Assembly: GCF_003383095.1 (NCBI RefSeq)
Contig: NZ_PSYW01000002.1
Location: 744,001 to 808,000, forward strand
DNA: 64,000 nucleotides
Reading direction: 5' to 3'
Source: Haloferax sp. Atlit-12N
Lineage (GTDB): Archaea; Halobacteriota; Halobacteria; Halobacteriales; Haloferacaceae
Shown here: in pieces, positions 25,831-33,365 of the stretch
Layout of the letters: each line of letters starts with the position of its first letter
Numbering within the stretch: the stretch's first letter is position 1
The notes under the pieces: generated by a model
Seen by the model: only the letters and a program-made list of their open reading frames with translations
Databases searched by the model: none
What the model was told of the DNA's origin: nothing
Translations under genes and position numbers: made by a program

Positions 25831-26472
25831 TCAGCGCCACCTCATCACAACGTCCGTGATGCTGCTCGAGGCCGTTGGTGTCTCCGCGAGTTCCGAGACA
25901 ACGTGTTCGGAAAAGATGACGCGTTTGGTCCCGCGGCGTTTCACAATCTTCACACCCGCTTTCCCGAGGTCATCGAGAAAGTCCATGACGCGACTGACGG
26001 TTTGGGTGTGGGGGGTATGGCCTTCCTTTGCGTGGAGGACGGTGCGAATGGTACTCGAGTCGAGTGCGAAGCCTGCGGGGACGTTCGTGGCGTACTCTGT
26101 GATGTCTTTGGCGATGAAGCGAGCGCGTTCTTGATTGGCGGTGAGTTTCGAGACTGCCTTCGAGGGAAGCCGGATGAGTTGTTGGAGTGGCGAGAGCTGT
26201 GTGTTGGTCTCGTCAGTTGGTGTGTCGTCGGATTCGACGGCGTAGAGGCGCTGTTGGAGATGCTTGCGGTGGTCCGTCGCGGCGTCGAGTTCGGCTTCGA
26301 GTTCTTGGGTGCGGGTTTCGTAGTCAGCGAGTTGGTCGCGTTGGGATGCGATTGTCTCCGCTTGGGCATCGACTGTGTTTTCGAGTTGTTCGGTGTCGGC
26401 CTCGAGTTCGTCGACGCGGTCTTCGAGTTCGTCGATCCGGGCGGCGAGGTCTTCGATGGAGGGCTTGGTCAT
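25831..26472 (-). CDS. Coiled-coil plus winged-helix-like protein
   Basis: 213 residues. The N-terminal 80 residues form a strong coiled coil with heptads (IDELEDRVDELEADTEQLEN...). The C-terminal 100 residues (KDITEYATNVPAGFALDSST, TVSRVMDFLDDLGKAGVKIV, KRRGTKRVIF) look like a winged-helix DNA-binding domain. This architecture recurs on haloarchaeal plasmids and integrated elements; its role there is unproven. It stands between the epimerase gene and its duplicated end, which fits an inserted segment. Confidence 0.65.
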   Translation of the reverse strand: MTKPSIEDLAARIDELEDRVDELEADTEQLENTVDAQAETIASQRDQLADYETRTQELEAELDAATDHRKHLQQRLYAVESDDTPTDETNTQLSPLQQLIRLPSKAVSKLTANQERARFIAKDITEYATNVPAGFALDSSTIRTVLHAKEGHTPHTQTVSRVMDFLDDLGKAGVKIVKRRGTKRVIFSEHVVSELAETPTASSSITDVVMRWR

Positions 26473-26651
26473 TCGTGGCCCTCCGTGTGGGGTGGCTGTG
26501 CGACGAGACCTTTTTGCGTGGGTGGTGTGTTCGGAGACATGCGGTTGGGGTTAGACCGCACCGGATCCGTGCTACAACACGGGTCCTTTCTGAGAGGACC
26601 TGATGACCCGGTGAGTCGTTACGCTAGCTAATTCAGTCCACCCACTTCAAA

Positions 26652-26694
26652 TTAGTCACTAACTGGTGACTAATAACCACAATATGGTGACTAT
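26652..26694. promoter_or_regulatory. Palindromic operator before the winged-helix gene
   Basis: TTAGTCAC-TAACTG-GTGACTAA at 26652-26673 is a perfect inverted repeat with 8-base arms. A third half site, GTGACTAT, follows at 26687-26694. The set lies 49-91 bases upstream of the gene at 26743, in A/T-rich DNA. It is a likely binding site for that gene's product. Confidence 0.6.
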
Positions 26695-26742
26695 TATCTA
26701 ACATATCGATTCTGTTAACAGGATGTTCTAACTTGGGACTGT

Positions 26743-26991
26743 ATGCGCAAACGGGGGGATTGGATGAAGCCAACTGACGACCAGATTCTAGAGATATTGG
26801 GTGATTCTGGACTCGTATTGACGCCTACTGTTGTCGCATTCAATGCTGGGTTCGACCGCTCCCACGTGAATCGACGATTATCTGAATTCGTCGAGAAAGG
26901 ACTCGTGACACGTGTTGAACGAGGCAAATACGAAATCTCAGACAAAGGTCTGGGCTATCTATCCGGGGATGTCGACGCATCCGAACTGTAG
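26743..26991 (+). CDS. PhiH1-repressor-like winged-helix protein
   Basis: 82 residues. The pattern RGDWMKPTDDQILEILGDSG, then TPTVVAFNAGFDRSHVNRRLSEFVEKGLVTRVERGKYEISDKG, is the small haloarchaeal winged helix found in phage and plasmid repressors and in stand-alone regulators. The wing is the RVERGKYEIS hairpin. ATG 26764 is an alternative start, but the residues before it (RKRGDW) are typical of the family. The palindrome upstream suggests autoregulation. Confidence 0.8.
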   Translation: MRKRGDWMKPTDDQILEILGDSGLVLTPTVVAFNAGFDRSHVNRRLSEFVEKGLVTRVERGKYEISDKGLGYLSGDVDASEL

Positions 26992-27202
26992 TATCTGAAC
27001 GCTGCTCTTAGTCTTCTCGCGGATCACTCACGAATTCGAAGAGCCGAGTTGGTTCGTGGACCAGTTTCACGTAGTCGCGAGCCTCGGAGAGACTCCTGCG
27101 TCGGTGACGAGACGTGCGTTCAAATCCGGTGCAGACGCTACCGACAGCTGGTAACTGAACGGCACCCACGATTAATCTCACAGGGAGCCGTCAAAACAGC
27201 CA

Positions 27203-28066
27203 ATGTCGATATATCGGTCATCGAACGGGAGACGCGCAGTAGAGCAGGTCTACACCGAAGCCGTCGAGGAGCTTGCATTCGACGTGGACGAAACGTACGT
27301 CGAAACGCGGCATGGCGAAACCCACGTCCTCATCGCGGGGCCTGCGGATGGACAGCCCGTTATCGTCTTCCACGGCGGCAACGCCACGAACCCGCTGACA
27401 CTCGGCTGGTACAGCGGCCTGACTGATGAGTATCGATTGATCGCGCCGGATACTATCGGGCAACCGGGCCGGAGTGCCGAAACACGAGTTGCTCCCAACG
27501 GAGACGGCTACGGTGAGTGGGTCGTCGATCTCCTCGATGCATTCGATCTCGACGCGGTACCGATGATCGGTACCTCGTACGGTGGGGGGATTGTTCTGCG
27601 AACCGCAGCATACGCACCAGCGCGAATCACACGTGCTGGGCTCGTCGTACCAGCAGGATTCGGGACTGGAGGGCTCGTGTCGATGTTGAACGTCGGCATT
27701 CCGGCGCTCCTCTATCGCTTCTTGGGACGCGACTGGCTCTTAGCACACGCACTGAACGCGATGGGGACGCAAGCCGATTCAGACCCCCTCGTCCGAGCGA
27801 CTGTTGGTGCATCGCTTCGGTATGTAGACCTCGAACGCGAGTTCCCGAGTGCGACTGCCGACGAACTCGAGGAGTTTACGGCACCCGTCGCGTTGTTCGC
27901 CGCTGCGAACGACCCGTTCTTTCCCGCCCCCGCGATTGTTCCTCGCGCCCGCGCTCGTTTGTCGAACCTTTCGAAAACCGAGGTTTTGGACGATGAGAAA
28001 CATCTCCTCTCGCCAGCCGGACAGGAAGCAGTTACGTCGTCGCTCTTGGCGTTTCTGTCAGAGTGA
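27203..28066 (+). CDS. Alpha/beta-hydrolase
   Basis: 287 residues. Oxyanion motif HGGN at 57-60, nucleophile Ser125 in GTSYGGG, an acid probably in FAAANDPFFPA, and the catalytic His in LDDEKHLLSP. Cap-domain residues lie between about 145 and 210. It could be an esterase or a C-C hydrolase-type enzyme; the substrate cannot be told. The next 400 bases are gene debris, and no operon partner is present. Confidence 0.85.
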   Translation: MSIYRSSNGRRAVEQVYTEAVEELAFDVDETYVETRHGETHVLIAGPADGQPVIVFHGGNATNPLTLGWYSGLTDEYRLIAPDTIGQPGRSAETRVAPNGDGYGEWVVDLLDAFDLDAVPMIGTSYGGGIVLRTAAYAPARITRAGLVVPAGFGTGGLVSMLNVGIPALLYRFLGRDWLLAHALNAMGTQADSDPLVRATVGASLRYVDLEREFPSATADELEEFTAPVALFAAANDPFFPAPAIVPRARARLSNLSKTEVLDDEKHLLSPAGQEAVTSSLLAFLSE

Positions 28067-28221
28067 GTGGTTCCGACGCTCAGTTACTGGATTCCAGCAC
28101 AGACAGGGCCGGCAATACTGAGACGGGGAGCACTCGTGAGGAGACGGTGTTCAGGGGGTACGTTTCGAGTGTATCTGCGGGTGAGTCGTCGGTTCAGGCG
28201 GTGGCTTGGGTGTTTACGCTG

Positions 28222-28270
28222 TCACCAGCGACCGTCGATGGCACGCTTGGTCGGTTCGGCCTGGTCGGTC
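28222..28270 (-). pseudogene. Glycosyltransferase C-terminal stump (1)
   Basis: The minus strand ends with TDQAEPTKRAIDGRW and a stop at 28222-28224. This is a scrambled version of the terminus seen at 30030 (PTKRAEKYDWESVADQAEAAY...ERAIDGRW). Such tails end GT4 glycosyltransferases. Only about 15 residues are recognisable, so this is a relic. Confidence 0.45.
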
Positions 28271-28302
28271 AGCGGAGTCTCGTTTCGTCCAGGGACCAAC
28301 AG

Positions 28303-28497
28303 ATGATCAACGGGGGGCTTAGAACGACTGTGGAACTCAAGTACGTCGAGAATCCCTTCGAGGAGTACGTCCACGGCACGAAAGCCGACTACTCGAAGAT
28401 ATACGAGGCGACAGGGAGGGTGCCCGAGATCTCGTTCGAAGAGGGTGTGCAGAAGGTTTGTGAGCGTATCTTGAGGGGAGTGAATCGACGAGAGTGA
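28303..28497 (+). pseudogene. Duplicated 3' end of an epimerase gene
   Basis: In-frame sequence MINGGLRTTVELKYVENPFE and onward aligns with the last 57 residues of the epimerase at 23615, with about 42 identical by my count. The rest of the enzyme, including the Rossmann fold and YxxxK, is absent. The upstream part of the same open frame (28063-28302) has no resemblance to an epimerase. It is a fragment left by duplication or recombination, about 3.95 kb from the intact copy, in the same orientation. Confidence 0.75.
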
Positions 28498-28526
28498 GAG
28501 TACATTTCGTGTCAGTAGCCTAGAAC

Positions 28527-29834
28527 TCACTTCATAGGCTTGTCAGTGGACTCCCCTTCTTCCTCCGAGACGGAGCTGGCGTTGAAATCACCGTTCAGGT
28601 TCAGCGTCCCTGACGCAAGCGCACACTGACTGGGTGCGCCTCCACTCGAAGTCGTTTGCCCCGAGTGGAGTTGTTTCACGAGTTTGCGAGCGATATTCTT
28701 GCTCGCGTTGTAATCCGCATTCAGTTCGTACTCACACTTCTGACACACGAACCGGTGTTTCGATTGCCGATTCGACTTGTGTGTGAATCCACACTTTGAA
28801 CAGCGTTGACTCGTGTATGCTGGGTTGACCTGTCGAATTCCGACATTCAGAACCTCTGTTTTGAACGCAACATACTGGTACAGGCGACGGAACGCCCATG
28901 CATGAAACCGCTTCACGCCGCCCATTCGCGTCCGAATATCTGTTAGATTCTCAAATGCGATGTGCGTGCAGCCGTGAGTGACGGCTTCTTCGAGAATCAG
29001 ATTCGAGGCGCGGTGCAGTTGGTCTTGCATCCAGCGGTGTTCGCGGTTACTTATCGACTGAATCGCCAGATGCGCCGACCGCGTTCCAGACTGCTGCATT
29101 GAGCCACGAGTCTTTTCAAACTCACGACGACGGTGGTTCATCTCATCAGCGTTCCCGATGAACGCACCTGTTGAGGTTACAGCGAGAGAACCGTCTACGT
29201 TCAAATCAACGCCAAGGACTGTTTGGTGCTTGGCATCGGTAGACTGTGGTGTGCTGGAGTCACTTTCATCAATAGCCTGCATCATTCTCGCGTGAAGGTA
29301 GAACGACTCTGTGGACTTGTCGTACTGCAACGTAGCCATGCGAAACTCGAACTCTTTGTTCAAGAGGTAGTTCCCAATCGGTGTGCTATCAGGTTCTCTC
29401 GGAATTACATAGTCACACTCAACCCGGCCGTTAACTGTGGCAAGCGAAACGCGGTCTCGGTGGAACGTCGCAGAACGCTTGTCGTAAAGAATGCTCCACG
29501 CCTTGAAGTGTGGTTGACTCGTCTTGTCGCCATTCTTGAGTCGTTCGACTCCGGCTTTGGTAGCCTCAATACCGCGTCGGATTCCTTTCTGGACGAGGTT
29601 TACGACGAGCTCTGTTTCCTCACGGAGTGGGTGATAGAGCGCATCATGTGCTTCCAGATACGAAGTCACGCAGTAGTCGTGAGGATATCTCCACGCCCAG
29701 TCAGCTGCTCTGTTAGCACAGTGAAGAAATTGGTCTTTGGTTTGATGGAGATCATCGCACCGCTCAGTAGGCACGTCGAGCTTCACTTTCACGGTGCGAA
29801 TTATCCCCGTCACAGGAGGGGTTGGCCCCGTCAT
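28527..29834 (-). CDS. tnpB: IS1341-type TnpB (RNA-guided nuclease), apparently intact
   Basis: 435 residues. The RuvC-like site is complete: Asp210 (GVDLNVDG), Glu295 (IAFENL) and Asp374 (NADYNASKN). The zinc finger uses Cys345, Cys348, Cys364 and Cys367. TnpB proteins cut DNA guided by an RNA transcribed from the element end and so help the element persist. No TnpA gene is adjacent. A short hairpin (AGCCTA...TAGGCT) overlaps the stop codon at the 3' end, where an omega-RNA would be encoded. It inserted among glycosyltransferase and epimerase debris. Confidence 0.9.
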   Translation of the reverse strand: MTGPTPPVTGIIRTVKVKLDVPTERCDDLHQTKDQFLHCANRAADWAWRYPHDYCVTSYLEAHDALYHPLREETELVVNLVQKGIRRGIEATKAGVERLKNGDKTSQPHFKAWSILYDKRSATFHRDRVSLATVNGRVECDYVIPREPDSTPIGNYLLNKEFEFRMATLQYDKSTESFYLHARMMQAIDESDSSTPQSTDAKHQTVLGVDLNVDGSLAVTSTGAFIGNADEMNHRRREFEKTRGSMQQSGTRSAHLAIQSISNREHRWMQDQLHRASNLILEEAVTHGCTHIAFENLTDIRTRMGGVKRFHAWAFRRLYQYVAFKTEVLNVGIRQVNPAYTSQRCSKCGFTHKSNRQSKHRFVCQKCEYELNADYNASKNIARKLVKQLHSGQTTSSGGAPSQCALASGTLNLNGDFNASSVSEEEGESTDKPMK

Positions 29835-30029
29835 CGCTTTTAAACATACACATGCGAGTGGACACGTAGTGAGTAATCGCTTCTGAGCGGTGCGACTGGG
29901 AACCTCACTACGTTTTCAGAGTGTGTCTACACAGAAACCCGGCTGCTAAACCCAGAAGTCAATCTGGTTTGCTATCAATATTCGATTGGTGTTCGGATGA
30001 CTATGTGTCCTCGAACGAATGTTCGACCC

Positions 30030-30188
30030 TCACCAGCGTCCGTCGATAGCGCGCTCGTAGGCCGCTTCGGCCTGGTCGGCGACGCTTTCCCAATCGTACT
30101 TCTCGGCGCGTTTGGTCGGTTCGGTCGGCGGCGTCTCGCCCGCGAGTGCTCGGGCTAACGAGTCTGCGACCGAATCGACAGCCAAGAA
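30030..30188 (-). pseudogene. Glycosyltransferase C-terminal stump (2)
   Basis: The minus strand reads AVDSVADSLARALAGETPPT, then KRAEKYDWESVADQAEAAYERAIDGRW, stop at 30030. The YDWESVADQAE pattern is typical of the last helix of GT4 (GT-B) glycosyltransferases. No catalytic domain precedes it; the frame loses similarity near 30188. GC-rich like the flanking chromosome rather than the AT-rich cassette, so it is probably a remnant of an older, replaced glycan locus. Confidence 0.6.
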
Positions 30189-30288
30189 CAAGGAGGGAGT
30201 GGTACCACAAATACGGTTCCTGTGCCACCTAACCAGTTCGTGCGCAAAGCAATCAGTCGCTCAGGTGGCGTGCTATGGAACTACCCAG

Positions 30289-31254
30289 TCATTCGTCACC
30301 CTTCACAGGAACCGGGAATTTGTAGTCGTACGCCATGAGCGTATTCGAACGCCGCAAGTCGTCGAGGAACGTCCGTGCATCGTAGTCACGAAGCCGAATG
30401 TACAAACCAGACCCGTCCTCGATGCCCTTCTGTCTGACTGCGTAGTTGTCGTACCCCAATCTATCGACCTCTGACTGCAAGTGTTCGACGCACGACTCGG
30501 GAAAGCCGTGGGTCGCAAAGGAAACGCGCGGCGCACCGCTATCTCGGATTGAGCAGTTCCCATCACCCCAGTACCAATGCAGGAGTGCAGTCTTGTCGAG
30601 ATGGTAGTCCTTCGGGACGATTTTGCGGTTGTTCTTCTCGTCCCTGACTTCGTACCACTCCTCGTACATTCGCTGGAGGAGGGGCTGCGGTCGTGACGAG
30701 ACTACCCAGGACGTGTAATCTTCGTCTGTGAACTGGTTCAATCGGGTGATCGAGTTCGGCTGTGACTTCGGGAAGAATCCATCGGGAAGTTTTGTTATCA
30801 GCCGACGTGCGTGTTCTTCCGTCGTCGTCGAGAGTTGGAAGAAACACGACCCATCGTATCGGGAGTGTAAGCACCCATCTCCAAGTAGTTCGCCTTGGAT
30901 TACCGATACCTGAGATGGACTCAGTCCGTGGTCAGTCGTCTTCGGGAGCGAGATGGGGTCGGCACCCGCCTTTTCAAGATGGAACCGAATTGCGACCGGG
31001 GACGTGTCGTACTGGTCCGCAAGCGACTGGAGGGAACTCCGACGTTCGTACGCTTCGACCAGTTCCTCTCTTCGGTTCGCCAACTGCGTGTACGCCGGAC
31101 CACCATTTCGCATTGCGACATCGTGGTCCTGTAGACGGCGGTGAATCGTCGGTGCAGAGACATCGAACACGTCCGCAATCTCACGGAGCGACTGTCCCGC
31201 TTCATAGCGCTCAATGAGTTCGTCAACTCGCTCGTCGAGCCATTCGTACCGCAT
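30289..31254 (-). CDS. Free-standing LAGLIDADG-type homing endonuclease with HTH leader
   Basis: 321 residues. The N-terminal 100 residues hold two HTH-like repeats (ERYEAGQSLREIADVFDVSA and EAYERRSSLQSLADQYDTSP). Two LAGLIDADG-like motifs follow: QGELLGDGC (120-128, Asp126) and HWYWGDGN (226-233, Asp231), the expected pair in a monomeric enzyme. It is not inside an intron or intein that I can see. Homing endonucleases cut a long site and spread their own gene. It sits between a glycosyltransferase stump and the AT-rich cassette. Confidence 0.8.
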   Translation of the reverse strand: MRYEWLDERVDELIERYEAGQSLREIADVFDVSAPTIHRRLQDHDVAMRNGGPAYTQLANRREELVEAYERRSSLQSLADQYDTSPVAIRFHLEKAGADPISLPKTTDHGLSPSQVSVIQGELLGDGCLHSRYDGSCFFQLSTTTEEHARRLITKLPDGFFPKSQPNSITRLNQFTDEDYTSWVVSSRPQPLLQRMYEEWYEVRDEKNNRKIVPKDYHLDKTALLHWYWGDGNCSIRDSGAPRVSFATHGFPESCVEHLQSEVDRLGYDNYAVRQKGIEDGSGLYIRLRDYDARTFLDDLRRSNTLMAYDYKFPVPVKGDE

Positions 31255-31335
31255 CCGTCAGGCCCCCACCGAGGACGTTTGGTAGTCGTAATTCTGTTCA
31301 ACAGACTCTTGTCTATCTCTATCTGAGTTGCTCAT

Positions 31336-31405
31336 GCTTCGTCTTGGGCGAAGCACGGGGCGGTGTCTCCAGCACCGTCCTCTCCTTTGAGGCGACCCGT
31401 GCTTC
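31336..31405. other. Mutually exclusive hairpins (possible RNA switch or terminator)
   Basis: GCTTCG (31336-31341) can pair with CGAAGC (31349-31354). The same GAAGC bases are also part of GAAGCACGGG (31350-31359), which pairs perfectly with CCCGTGCTTC (31396-31405). Inside the second stem a further hairpin CGGTG/CACCG forms (31361-31377). Two alternative folds on one strand resemble an attenuator. It lies about 130 bases before the winged-helix gene and just upstream of its operator. Confidence 0.4.
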
Positions 31406-31441
31406 TCGATAGCTGCTACGGACGGTGGCTATTTAGAATTT

Positions 31442-31501
31442 TTGCTTAGCAAAATGCTTGGCAAACAGTTCGATTACATGCTTGGTAAATTGCTGAGTAT
31501 T
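31442..31501. promoter_or_regulatory. Phased 12-bp repeat array before a winged-helix gene
   Basis: Units of exactly 12 bases: TTGCTTAGCAAA (31442), ATGCTTGGCAAA (31454), a 12-base gap, ATGCTTGGTAAA (31478) and TTGCTGAGTATT (31490). The units are themselves near-palindromes (TTGCT.AGCAA). The array covers the likely promoter of the gene at 31533. An operator for the encoded protein is the simplest reading. Confidence 0.65.
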
Positions 31502-31532
31502 ATGCGTACGGAGTCAGAACTGCGCGCCATAC

Positions 31533-31769
31533 ATGGTCAACGAACGCTACGAACCAAACGAACGGGAGGAAGTGGTCCTCGAGTTATTCAAGCAGGGGCG
31601 GCGTTCCGGTTCGCCGTGGGGGCGTGTGAATCCGCTGTATCTGCGTGAGCATTCGGATCTGGAGAAAGGCCAGGTCGAGTACGCGCTTCGAAATCTGACG
31701 AATGCCGGCTGGATTACGCAGTTAAATCGAGGTGGGTTGTATGAGTTGGTGGAAGATCCGCGAGAGTAG
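31533..31769 (+). CDS. Small winged-helix regulator
   Basis: 78 residues from ATG 31533. The pattern NEREEVVLELFKQGRRSGSPWGRVNPLYLREHSDLEKGQVEYALRNLTNAGWITQLNRGGLYELVED is a compact winged helix of the type common near haloarchaeal mobile genes. It lies at the right end of the rearranged segment and ends about 20 bases from the sulfatase-like gene that converges on it. The 12-bp repeat array and hairpins upstream suggest tight control of its own expression. Confidence 0.75.
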   Translation: MVNERYEPNEREEVVLELFKQGRRSGSPWGRVNPLYLREHSDLEKGQVEYALRNLTNAGWITQLNRGGLYELVEDPRE

Positions 31770-31791
31770 GTTTGTCCGTCGAGATTGTTCG

Positions 31792-33246
31792 TTATTGTAG
31801 GTAACCTAGGTCTTCGAGTTTCTGCTTCGTGCTCTGGCTCATCTCAACTGAGTCATTCACAGATGCCTCCTCAAACGAATCTAACCACTTGTCTAGTGCT
31901 TCTTCCAGTTTCTCACTAGTTTCAATATCTGACTGAGAGATGTCCGTCTGTTCCGTGGGGGATTCTTGTAAGTCGAATAGTTGAATGTCTCCGGTTGAGT
32001 CACGAATCAGCTTGTATCGACTCGACTGTATTGACTTCAATTCTTTGTCATAACTCTCCAACTTCTTTTGATCAACACCTGTCTGTTCACTCAACCGCTC
32101 GACTGTCGGTTGCGGTGATAGATACTCTGCGTAGACATACTCTCGTTCTTCATCAGTCCGTTCTGGAGTAATTGCCTCCCCTTGGATGTGTTCCGGTGTA
32201 CTCACTCCTGCAATCTCTAACATCGTCGGGAACAGATCTAATGTCTGAACCAACTGGTCCGTACTATCTGTTCCGTTGAACTCTCCTCCATGGATAATAA
32301 GGGGGACGTGAAGGAGTGTATCGTGGACAGAGTACTGATGATCCATCAGGCCGTGATCTCCTATGTTCTCACCGTGATCCCCTACGACAATGAAAACTGT
32401 ATCTTCCCACTCCCCAGTTGATTTGAGTGTCTGTATCAGTTCACCGATCTGCTCATCTAAATACGCTATTTCTGCACGGTAGAGTGCTTGTAGAAGCTCA
32501 AATTCATCTTCAGAGATGTCGGTTGAGCCCGCCACGAACTCCCACGGCTCTTGTGGGACCTCCATCGCCTCCTCGTACGAAGTGTCAGGAGGCAAGAACT
32601 GCTCTGTGAACTCTTTCGGAGGTTGATAGTCCAGGTGTGGCTCTAAGTAGTTAATAAATAAGAAGAAGGGATTGTCGCTGTGCCTCCCCTCTAGGTGTTT
32701 TTGAACAAGTGCATTCGTTCGCTGTGCACCGTAGTCGTTCCGGCGATAGAAGAACTGTCCGTAGATTCCATTCGCAAGATTAGCAAGTATGTCCTTGCTG
32801 AACAGTTCCGAGAGTCCTTTCTTGATTAGCTCTGTACCATTTGAGGTGAGTTTGATTTCTCCGAAATCAGTATCTGACTGGATGTATTGCCAGACCTTGT
32901 AGAACTCATCAAAGCCGCTTGCTAATCCAAACTCGTCTGTCACCCACGCATTGTTTGTTATTCCAATGGTGTCGTATCCTGACTCAGAGAGGAGTTCTGC
33001 TACAGTTGGAAACTTCCCATCGTATCGTTTGTGACCTGCGTGAGTACCATGCTTTGAGGTATACGTCCCAGTAAACATTGAGGTATGGGACGGTAGCGTC
33101 CAAGGAGCGTTCGCGTATGCGTGTGTGAAATCTGAACCCTCGTTCGCAAGCGTTTCTAACGTTGACCCGGGTGTATTCTTTCGAACGAATCGCGTGTCGG
33201 ATGCACGGGCCGTATCCATTACGACGAGAACAATATTCTCACTCAT
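31792..33246 (-). CDS. Sulfatase-like enzyme A (Thr in place of the formylglycine Cys)
   Basis: 484 residues from ATG 33246. Metal-binding Asp11 in LVVMDTARASD; the nucleophile region APWTLPSHTSMFTG puts Thr50 where sulfatases have Cys/Ser of C/SxPSR; GDHGENIGDHG (Asp290-His291) supplies further ligands. Thr at this place is found in phosphoglycerol and phosphoethanolamine transferases (LtaS, EptA) of the alkaline-phosphatase superfamily. No signal peptide or membrane helix, so cytoplasmic. The C-terminus ends LEDLGYLQ, a tail shared with the three paralogues. It probably acts on a phosphate or sulfate ester of a glycan precursor. Confidence 0.8.
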   Translation of the reverse strand: MSENIVLVVMDTARASDTRFVRKNTPGSTLETLANEGSDFTHAYANAPWTLPSHTSMFTGTYTSKHGTHAGHKRYDGKFPTVAELLSESGYDTIGITNNAWVTDEFGLASGFDEFYKVWQYIQSDTDFGEIKLTSNGTELIKKGLSELFSKDILANLANGIYGQFFYRRNDYGAQRTNALVQKHLEGRHSDNPFFLFINYLEPHLDYQPPKEFTEQFLPPDTSYEEAMEVPQEPWEFVAGSTDISEDEFELLQALYRAEIAYLDEQIGELIQTLKSTGEWEDTVFIVVGDHGENIGDHGLMDHQYSVHDTLLHVPLIIHGGEFNGTDSTDQLVQTLDLFPTMLEIAGVSTPEHIQGEAITPERTDEEREYVYAEYLSPQPTVERLSEQTGVDQKKLESYDKELKSIQSSRYKLIRDSTGDIQLFDLQESPTEQTDISQSDIETSEKLEEALDKWLDSFEEASVNDSVEMSQSTKQKLEDLGYLQ

Positions 33247-33365
33247 GCTGGTCACAGATATCTACTCATCCAGTTGAAGGGATAATAATGTTCTCTATCC
33301 TCAGGAATGTTCTTACTAGACCTTCCAAAAGAATATAACCAACTTGGTTAGATAGTCCTACCATC

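Noticed and set aside
31442-31648. Frame starting MLSKMLGK through the 12-bp repeats
   Set aside because: The repeated MLGK reading is a by-product of the 12-base operator units; the winged-helix gene at 31533 uses another frame.
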